A DNA stretch of 7,740 nucleotides from NCBI GenBank assembly GCA_018644745.1, contig JABGPX010000556.1, positions 1 to 7,740 of the forward strand. Reading direction: 5' to 3'. The position numbers were made by a program, and so were the translations under genes. This stretch comes from Spirochaetales bacterium (lineage in GTDB: Bacteria > Spirochaetota > Spirochaetia > ARS1246). This document shows positions 1 through 4,870 of this stretch, piece by piece. The notes under the pieces were generated by a model. The model ran no database searches. It was not told the DNA's origin and saw nothing but the letters and a program-made list of their open reading frames with translations. Positions within the stretch are counted from its first letter, which is position 1. The number at the start of each line of letters is the position of its first letter.

Positions 1-554
1 CAAGGACCAGCGCCGTCCATAACCGCGGCTTCTTCCAATTCAGCCGGCACCCCGCGGAAGAAGTTCATGAGCAGAATTACATTCCACAACGGCAAGCCGC
101 GGGGTATTACCAGCGCCCATATTGTATCAACGAGCTGCATTTTGCTCACGATGATGTACATGGGGATGAGACCGGCTCCGAAAACCATCATTGCCACCAG
201 GTACCACATGTAAATGTTTCGGGCCGGGAAGACTTTCTTGGCCTTGGAAAGCGGGTAGGCGGTTAGTATCGTTAAAATGAAGTTGATCGCACATCCGATG
301 AGTACCCGTTCGACTGATATGGTGAATGATCTGATGAACTGAGGTTCTTCGGTAAGTTTCTGATATGAAGCAAGGGTGGCCTGCACCGGCCAGAAGAGAA
401 CGCGGCCGGCTTCTGCGGGACCTTTGTCGCTTAGTGAAACCGCCAGAGTGTTTATAAGGGGGAGGAAGCATGTAAGACCAACAAGGCCGAGTACGACATA
501 GATAATGATATCGACAATCCTGTCGGTAAGGTTTTTTTCAAGAACGATTCCCAT
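1..554 (-). CDS. Carbohydrate ABC transporter permease, LplC/YtcP-type (3' end off window)
   Basis: Inner-membrane subunit of a binding-protein-dependent sugar importer; it should pair with the permease just upstream to form the transport channel. The readable 184 residues start MGIVLEKNLTDRIVDIIIYV and carry a first membrane segment at about 13-40, the LPLINTLAVSLSD stretch typical of this subfamily, and further hydrophobic segments at about 84-99, 115-135 and 142-165. The reading frame runs off the left edge inside the cytoplasmic EAA loop (ELEEAAVMDGAGP, 172-184), where the permease contacts the ATPase. Family members are usually about 290-300 residues, so roughly a third is missing. The ATG at 554 is chosen because AGGAGG lies 6 bases upstream. 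An ATG 4 bases further upstream is in another frame and hits a stop after six codons. The order binding protein, LplB-like, LplC-like matches lpl-type operons. Substrate unknown. Confidence 0.9.
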   Translation of the reverse strand, partial: MGIVLEKNLTDRIVDIIIYVVLGLVGLTCFLPLINTLAVSLSDKGPAEAGRVLFWPVQATLASYQKLTEEPQFIRSFTISVERVLIGCAINFILTILTAYPLSKAKKVFPARNIYMWYLVAMMVFGAGLIPMYIIVSKMQLVDTIWALVIPRGLPLWNVILLMNFFRGVPAELEEAAVMDGAGP

Positions 555-560
555 TCATCG

Positions 561-566
561 CCTCCT
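561..566 (-). promoter_or_regulatory. Ribosome binding site overlapping upstream stop codon
   Basis: AGGAGG lies 6 bases before the ATG of the second permease. It overlaps the TAG stop of the first permease (565-567, read as TAGGAGG). Such packing suggests the two permeases are translationally coupled and made in equal amounts. The site also fixes the start at 554. Confidence 0.75.
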
Positions 567-1461
567 AAAAAATTCGGTAGTTGGCGAAACGGTCCGCCAG
601 AAAGTACGAGATGGAGATGAGAACAAGAGCGATCATGGATTTCATCAATCCGATTGCCGTGCCGAGGCTGAAATTGAGTTGGATTAAGCCAACTCGGTAC
701 ACATAGGTGTCGACAATATCCGCGGTTCTGTACACCAGCGGATTATACAGGTTGAATATCTGCTCAAAACCGGCGTTGAGTACTCCCCCGAGACTTAGTG
801 TCGCCAGCAGTACGATTGTAGGCAACATGCTCCGGATAGTTATATAGCGCATACGCTGGAATCGTCCGGCGCCGTCGATAACAGCCGTTTCATACAGGGA
901 CGGGCTTATATTGCTGATTGCCGCAAGATATATGATGGTTCCGAACCCTGCCTCTTTCCATATATGGGTAACAATCAGCATCGGCCGGAAATAACGGTTA
1001 TCAGCAAGAAAGTGTATAGGTTCCTCGCGGCCGAAGAGCATGACAAACTGATTTACCATGCCGTTCAGCGACAGGAGATTTCCGATTATTCCGGCCAGGA
1101 TTACCCATGATAAGAAGTGGGGAAGGTATACCAGGGTCTGCACCGTCCGTCTGAACGATCTGGAACGAATCTCGTTGAGGAATATGGCGAGGGCTATCGG
1201 TGCTATTAAACCGAGTATTATTTTCCAGACCGCTATAATCAGGGTATTTCCGAATACCTGCATGCTGTCAGGTATCCTGAACATGAAGGTAAAGTTTCTC
1301 CATCCTACGAAAGGAGATCGAAACCATCCAAGCCCTGGATTATAGTCCTGGAAAGCCATGATGTTTCCGAAGATCGGCGCCAATTCAAAGAAGAACATAA
1401 AGATAAAGGAAGGAAGAAGCATGAGGTAATAGGCGCGTATGAATTTCGTAGTTTTTACCAC
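565..1461 (-). CDS. Carbohydrate ABC transporter permease, LplB/YteP-type
   Basis: Inner-membrane channel subunit of the sugar importer, 298 residues, full length for the family. It has about six hydrophobic segments, the first at about 11-35 (YYLMLLPSFIFMFFFELAPI), and the family-typical MAFQDYNPGLG stretch after it. The cytoplasmic EAA loop is at 191-214 (ETAVIDGAGR then FQRMRYITIRSMLP), the expected docking site for the ATPase. Translation starts at GTG (1461), with AGGA 6 bases upstream; no better in-frame start is visible. Ten bases separate it from the next permease, whose ribosome binding site overlaps this gene's stop. Upstream, a terminator-like hairpin separates it from the binding-protein gene, so its expression probably depends on read-through or on transcript processing. 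Relatives of this subfamily import complex oligosaccharides; the substrate cannot be read from the sequence. Confidence 0.93.
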   Translation of the reverse strand: MVKTTKFIRAYYLMLLPSFIFMFFFELAPIFGNIMAFQDYNPGLGWFRSPFVGWRNFTFMFRIPDSMQVFGNTLIIAVWKIILGLIAPIALAIFLNEIRSRSFRRTVQTLVYLPHFLSWVILAGIIGNLLSLNGMVNQFVMLFGREEPIHFLADNRYFRPMLIVTHIWKEAGFGTIIYLAAISNISPSLYETAVIDGAGRFQRMRYITIRSMLPTIVLLATLSLGGVLNAGFEQIFNLYNPLVYRTADIVDTYVYRVGLIQLNFSLGTAIGLMKSMIALVLISISYFLADRFANYRIF

Positions 1462-1481
1462 TACCTATCCTTTTTTGGGAG

Positions 1482-1515
1482 AAAAAAATCGCCCGCGGGT
1501 ACAAACCCGCGGGCG
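1482..1515 (-). terminator. Terminator-like hairpin inside the transporter operon
   Basis: A perfect 11-bp inverted repeat (1490-1500 and 1505-1515) with a 4-base loop forms a G+C-rich stem. On the minus strand it is followed by A and then seven T residues (1482-1488), the form of a rho-independent terminator. It sits 18 bases after the stop of the binding-protein gene and before the permease genes. No obvious promoter follows it. It is therefore probably a partial terminator and 3'-end stabiliser that lets the binding protein be made in excess over the membrane subunits. Confidence 0.85.
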
Positions 1516-1533
1516 TGTCGCAAATTTTGCTTA

Positions 1534-3192
1534 TTAGTCGACGATTGCCTTCACTTCACTAATGATATCATCTCCACCAAGATCAAGCCAGGTTTCTACA
1601 AACTCATCAAAGTAGCTGAGAGGTTTGTCACCCATGATAATTTGGAGCAGCATCTCGTTTTCGATCTTCACCAGAGATGCCCATCTCTCCTGCATTGTTT
1701 TGGTGACTCCGAAGAAGACCGGATCTTTCCAGACCATATTCGGGCTGTGAGCAATTTCACGGCCGAAAATGTTAGCCAGAGTACCGTTCATCTCGCCGGA
1801 TGTGAAGCTGCCGCCTTCGCCTTTGAGATAGCGCTGCTTACGTTCAACCCACACGGTGTAGTCCGGGCTTCCCGGCAGCGGATTACCGCCTTCCCAAGCC
1901 GCAAAGCTGTCGTACCATCGACCGATGGTATCTTCGTAAGCCACCTGCAGATCGATGGGTACCGTCCGCCATTCAACGAACTTTTTACCTTCATCATCGT
2001 AATACGCTTTAATGTATTCATCCGCCGAAGGATTATGACCTTGAATGAACATCTGACTCGCGTTCAGCACTTTTATAACAGCTTCCGGATTCTTTAAACC
2101 GGCCTTCATGACCAGGAATTGCGCGGCGGGATCTTGCGAATAACCGTGGAGCTTACCCATAGAGTCGACCGGAGCGAGTACCGGAAACCATCGGGCGTCT
2201 TTGTCGTTGTCGAAGGTCGTGTTGAGAGGCCAGTGCGCCGCCCACCAGGGGCCCATGATCATTCCGACCTTTCCGTTTGCAACTACTTCGTTTGTGTTCT
2301 GCCGGGTGGCGAATTCAGGATCGATGACGCCGGACGCAAATGCGGACCGAAGGGCCGCTAGGGCTTTTTTCGTTTCGGGTTCAATCGTGCCGTAGGTTAC
2401 CTCGCCGTCGGCATCTCTAATCCATTGCCGCGGGTATGATCCATACATCCCGAAAACCGGATCCCAGCCATGCATTCGGTTATAGTTTCCGGCCACCTCG
2501 AGATCGCCGGATATACCTACGGTATCGGCCTTGCCGTTTCCATCAGGATCGCCGTTTTTAAACGCCAGTCCAACCGTTACGATCTCATCCAGGGTGGTAG
2601 GTATATCGAGCCCAACTTTATCAAGCCAGTCTGTTCTAACCCACAAGTAGTTCTGCTGTTCTCCAATATTGGTCTGTGGAATACCGTAGAGCTTACCGCC
2701 GACCGTACCAGCGTCGAGAGCTCTACCCATCGAGAGAGCCTTGCTGCCGTAGGAACCGTAGACATCCCGCAGATAGTCTGAAACGTTTTCGTCGAAATAC
2801 GGCTTGAAGTCTCCAATCGCCTCCGCTTCCGCCAGCTTATAGAAGAGTATTTTATCCTGAATTTTCATTATGTCAGGGATATCTCCGCTCGCAAGACCAA
2901 GGGCTACTTTCTGATTGAAAGCATCGTTGTCGGCTGCAAGCCACGCGGTGGTAACGATAATATTGAGATTTTCGGCCATCCAGTCGTAATACAAATTATC
3001 GTAGAAATCGTGTCCGTCGGGCCAGTTCGGGTTTGGGTGGTCAACCCGACCGAGAGTGAGATGTACCGGTGTTGCATAAGCAGCAAACGGTCCGTCGACC
3101 CGCTCGGCGACGCCTTTTTCGTACGCAGGCTCCGCCATAACGCCTGTTAACGTTATGCTTACCAGTAGTAAGAGAAAAAAAAGCTTTTTCAT
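1534..3192 (-). CDS. Extracellular sugar-binding protein of ABC importer (family 1, LplA/YtcQ-like)
   Basis: Periplasmic solute-binding protein that captures a carbohydrate and delivers it to the two permeases encoded downstream. It has 552 residues, within the long size class of LplA/YtcQ-like proteins. The N terminus (MKKLFFLLLLVSITLTGVMA) is a classical signal peptide with likely cleavage after Ala20. There is no lipobox and no cysteine in the whole protein, so it should be soluble in the periplasm rather than lipid-anchored. The segment IPTTLDEIVTVGLAFKNGDP runs into an EF-hand-like loop DPDGNGKAD (215-223), a common feature of this subfamily. Aromatic-rich stretches such as GPWWAAHWPL and IGRWYDSFAAW could line a sugar site (inference). 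The start ATG has AAGGAG (3198-3203) 5 bases upstream and a sigma70-like promoter behind it. Ligand unknown; a plant-polysaccharide fragment is a reasonable guess from the neighbouring beta-helix enzyme. Confidence 0.9.
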   Translation of the reverse strand: MKKLFFLLLLVSITLTGVMAEPAYEKGVAERVDGPFAAYATPVHLTLGRVDHPNPNWPDGHDFYDNLYYDWMAENLNIIVTTAWLAADNDAFNQKVALGLASGDIPDIMKIQDKILFYKLAEAEAIGDFKPYFDENVSDYLRDVYGSYGSKALSMGRALDAGTVGGKLYGIPQTNIGEQQNYLWVRTDWLDKVGLDIPTTLDEIVTVGLAFKNGDPDGNGKADTVGISGDLEVAGNYNRMHGWDPVFGMYGSYPRQWIRDADGEVTYGTIEPETKKALAALRSAFASGVIDPEFATRQNTNEVVANGKVGMIMGPWWAAHWPLNTTFDNDKDARWFPVLAPVDSMGKLHGYSQDPAAQFLVMKAGLKNPEAVIKVLNASQMFIQGHNPSADEYIKAYYDDEGKKFVEWRTVPIDLQVAYEDTIGRWYDSFAAWEGGNPLPGSPDYTVWVERKQRYLKGEGGSFTSGEMNGTLANIFGREIAHSPNMVWKDPVFFGVTKTMQERWASLVKIENEMLLQIIMGDKPLSYFDEFVETWLDLGGDDIISEVKAIVD

Positions 3193-3241
3193 AAATACTC
3201 CTTCATGCTTCTTTGATATTATTTCGAGTCCTCTATGGAGT

Positions 3242-3269
3242 ATTCTACAATAGATTACAGGTTTGTCAA
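3242..3269 (-). promoter_or_regulatory. Sigma70-like promoter for the transporter operon
   Basis: On the minus strand TTGACA (3264-3269) is followed after 16 bases by TAGAAT (3242-3247), close to the -35/-10 consensus. Transcription would start near 3235, giving a leader of about 43 bases before the binding-protein ATG at 3192. The repeat-containing operator candidate ends only a few bases upstream of the -35. Confidence 0.75.
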
Positions 3270-3274
3270 GAAAA

Positions 3275-3306
3275 TTTGGTCAAGTGGTAACCCTTCTTAA
3301 CCACTT
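3275..3306 (+). promoter_or_regulatory. Candidate GntR-family operator upstream of the transporter promoter
   Basis: On the plus strand TGGT (3277-3280), four bases, TGGT (3285-3288), eleven bases and ACCA (3300-3303) form a composite repeat. The inner pair extends to perfect 7-bp arms, AAGTGGT (3282-3288) and ACCACTT (3300-3306). The same half-sites with the same spacing recur, inverted, before the regulator genes. TGGT...ACCA half-sites resemble those of FadR-type regulators, though classical FadR sites have a 3-base spacer. The site lies directly upstream of the -35, a position more typical of activation than of simple blocking. It could also fold as a weak hairpin after the second regulator gene, but the duplicated architecture favours protein binding. 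Confidence 0.65.
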
Positions 3307-3332
3307 TCTGCGAAAATTGAGTGGTTTGGGCG

Positions 3333-4046
3333 CTATCTCTTTACTGCGGTGTTCTTTTCAACCGATCCGAGATGACCCGTCATGGCTCGAGAAGCCGCGG
3401 TTCGGTCGCCAGCCGCCAGCGCGTCGATTATTCGCTGATGTTGATTCAGGGACTGACGGTGACGGTGGGCGACATAGGTGGTGGCTCCCATATAAAGGCG
3501 AAGCTTCGGGTTGAGGCTTCGCACAGCGTCGGCTAAAAAAGGGTTGCCGGAAGCGTCGGCCAGCACCTGATGGAATTGCATATTGGCCGACACGAAGCGA
3601 GAGGTATCATACAAGCTATCTATCATTATTTTTTGAAGACGGCGTAATTCCTCCAGGTGCTTATCCTGCCGGGTCGACGCGGCAAGCTTAATAGCCGCCA
3701 TTTCGACTATCTTCCGTGCGACGAGAAGCTGCTTTAGGGCTTCGACGTCCAAACCGAATACTTCGCTTTTTAGTGACTCCGGTATGTGAACGGTTTGAGG
3801 ATCGTTTACAATGCTGCCCGATCCGTGCTTTACAGTCAGAACTCCCAGGGATCTCAGCAGTGAAAGGGCCTGCCTAAGGGTAGGCCGGCTGATGTCGAGT
3901 TCCTTCGCCATCTCTCGTTCCGAAGGCAGCTTAAGTCCTATTGGATATTTCTGCTCAACAATGCGTTGCAGGATTTTGCGGGTGACCGCGGAATGAAGCG
4001 AGGATCGTTCAATCGGACGGTCTTGGAGCGGGACCGCGGCTCTCAT
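3333..4046 (-). CDS. GntR-family regulator, FadR subfamily (FCD domain), second of tandem pair
   Basis: DNA-binding transcription factor of 237 residues. The winged helix-turn-helix is at about 18-83, with recognition-helix segment [10 protein letters not shown] and wing [13 protein letters not shown]. An all-helical FCD effector domain follows (about 105-230). Three likely metal-site histidines are in place (H159, H203, H225), but the usual aspartate is asparagine (N155, in ANMQFH), so metal or ligand binding may differ from its neighbour. It overlaps the first regulator by 4 bases (ATGA). A strong ribosome binding site 6 bases upstream of the ATG supports the start. Over the first ~75 aligned residues I count about 48 identities with the upstream regulator, and the recognition helices match exactly, so both probably bind the same operators and might form mixed dimers (inference). 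The transporter operon begins just downstream on the same strand. Confidence 0.92.
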   Translation of the reverse strand: MRAAVPLQDRPIERSSLHSAVTRKILQRIVEQKYPIGLKLPSEREMAKELDISRPTLRQALSLLRSLGVLTVKHGSGSIVNDPQTVHIPESLKSEVFGLDVEALKQLLVARKIVEMAAIKLAASTRQDKHLEELRRLQKIMIDSLYDTSRFVSANMQFHQVLADASGNPFLADAVRSLNPKLRLYMGATTYVAHRHRQSLNQHQRIIDALAAGDRTAASRAMTGHLGSVEKNTAVKR

Positions 4047-4762
4047 ACGGTACCCTCCTCACCGCTACGTTGAGCATTTGATATTCTATTCAGGATGTCG
4101 CAGAAGTGTTGAGAAAGGGCGCGCGCCGCTTTTGCAGCATCCTTCGCTGCTACGAAGTCGAGTATATTCTGGTGATGTCTTACGGTCTTATTATGGGCGT
4201 GCAGTGCGAGCGTGGTCGCCACCATGTAGTACCGTTGTTTGAGCGCCATCCCCTGAATCAATTCAGCGAGGAAGGTATTACCGGATGCAAGCGCGATGAT
4301 AAAATGAAATTCTATATCAGCTTCAACGAATCGTTCAGTGTTTTCGATATTATCGATCATAACTTGTTGAATCCGCCGCAGTTCGGTAAGTTGCGCCTCT
4401 GTTCGATTAGTCGCCGCCAATTTGACCGTCGCTCCTTCTATCGCTTTTCGTGCAACGATGATGTCCCAAAGCCTGTCTATATCAATTGTGATAATGTCTC
4501 CGGCTAATGAAGGCGGGACACCCGCATTTTGGGGATCGTTGACATAGGATCCCGAGCCGTGCCGTATCGTCAACACTCCGTATGATTGAAGGAGCGCGAG
4601 AGCTTGGCGTAACGTGGGCCGGCTTACATTGAGATCTTGCGCTATTTCACGTTCAGGCGGAAGCTTTGAGCCGATTGGGTATCGCCATTCCCCGATGCGG
4701 TGTAAGATCTCTTTAGTAACGAGCATCTGTAAGTTTTGATCTTGTATGGATCGGTCTTTCAA
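4043..4762 (-). CDS. GntR-family regulator, FadR subfamily (FCD domain), first of tandem pair
   Basis: DNA-binding transcription factor of 239 residues, usual length for the family. The N-terminal winged helix-turn-helix covers about 12-77 ([20 protein letters not shown], then RPTLRQAL, then wing [13 protein letters not shown]). The C-terminal FCD domain (about 95-225) carries a complete candidate metal site: D149 and H153 in DIEFH, H197 in RHHQNIL, H219 in ALSQHF. Such domains bind small carboxylates or sugar acids with a divalent metal; the effector here is not known. The start is TTG (4762) with GGGGGAG 11 bases upstream, rather long spacing. The next in-frame start, ATG at residue 13, lacks a ribosome binding site and would shave the first helix. 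The gene follows the beta-helix enzyme but has its own promoter, overlapped by a putative operator, which suggests autoregulation. Confidence 0.92.
   Translation of the reverse strand: MKDRSIQDQNLQMLVTKEILHRIGEWRYPIGSKLPPEREIAQDLNVSRPTLRQALALLQSYGVLTIRHGSGSYVNDPQNAGVPPSLAGDIITIDIDRLWDIIVARKAIEGATVKLAATNRTEAQLTELRRIQQVMIDNIENTERFVEADIEFHFIIALASGNTFLAELIQGMALKQRYYMVATTLALHAHNKTVRHHQNILDFVAAKDAAKAARALSQHFCDILNRISNAQRSGEEGTV
4053..4060 (-). promoter_or_regulatory. Strong ribosome binding site for second regulator
   Basis: GAGGAGGG lies 6 bases before the ATG at 4046, inside the last codons of the first regulator. With the ATGA stop/start overlap it indicates efficient, probably coupled translation of the second regulator. 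The first regulator has a TTG start and loose spacing, so the second could be the more abundant. Confidence 0.7.
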
Positions 4763-4821
4763 AACCTGATATACTCCCCCAATAGTTTCATGCCGCAGTT
4801 TTCGGTTCGCTGCTCTCGAAT

Positions 4822-4854
4822 AATTGGTTTACAAGTAGTACCATTTTACCAATT
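4822..4854 (-). promoter_or_regulatory. Candidate GntR-family operator overlapping the regulator-pair promoter
   Basis: Read on the minus strand: TGGT (4848-4851), four bases, TGGT (4840-4843), eleven bases, ACCA (4825-4828). The outer half-sites extend to perfect 7-bp arms, AATTGGT and ACCAATT (4822-4828 and 4848-4854). Half-site order and spacing match the site before the transporter operon, with sequence agreement also outside the half-sites. It covers the -10 element TAAAAT, so a bound protein should block RNA polymerase. Autorepression by one or both GntR proteins is the simplest reading. Confidence 0.68.
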
Positions 4855-4870
4855 TTCATTAGCAAGTCAA
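4843..4870 (-). promoter_or_regulatory. Sigma70-like promoter for the GntR regulator pair
   Basis: On the minus strand TTGACT (4865-4870) is followed after 16 bases by TAAAAT (4843-4848). The -35 overlaps the TGA stop of the beta-helix gene (4867-4869) and the -10 lies inside the candidate operator. Transcription would start near 4836, giving a leader of about 74 bases. Confidence 0.65.

Noticed and set aside
127..471. Open minus-strand frame of 114 codons
   Set aside because: It lies wholly inside the permease frame 1-554, which shows membrane segments and an EAA loop; the 114-codon frame is rich in Arg, His and Pro and shows no family features.
1642..2097. Plus-strand open frame of 151 codons opposite the binding-protein gene
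   Set aside because: Antisense to a well-supported gene; its translation resembles no family and lacks a convincing start region.
3282..3306. Inverted repeat as a terminator of the regulator pair
   Set aside because: The stem is only 7 bp with an 11-base loop and no T-run directly after it, and the same half-site spacing recurs before the regulator genes, which favours an operator.
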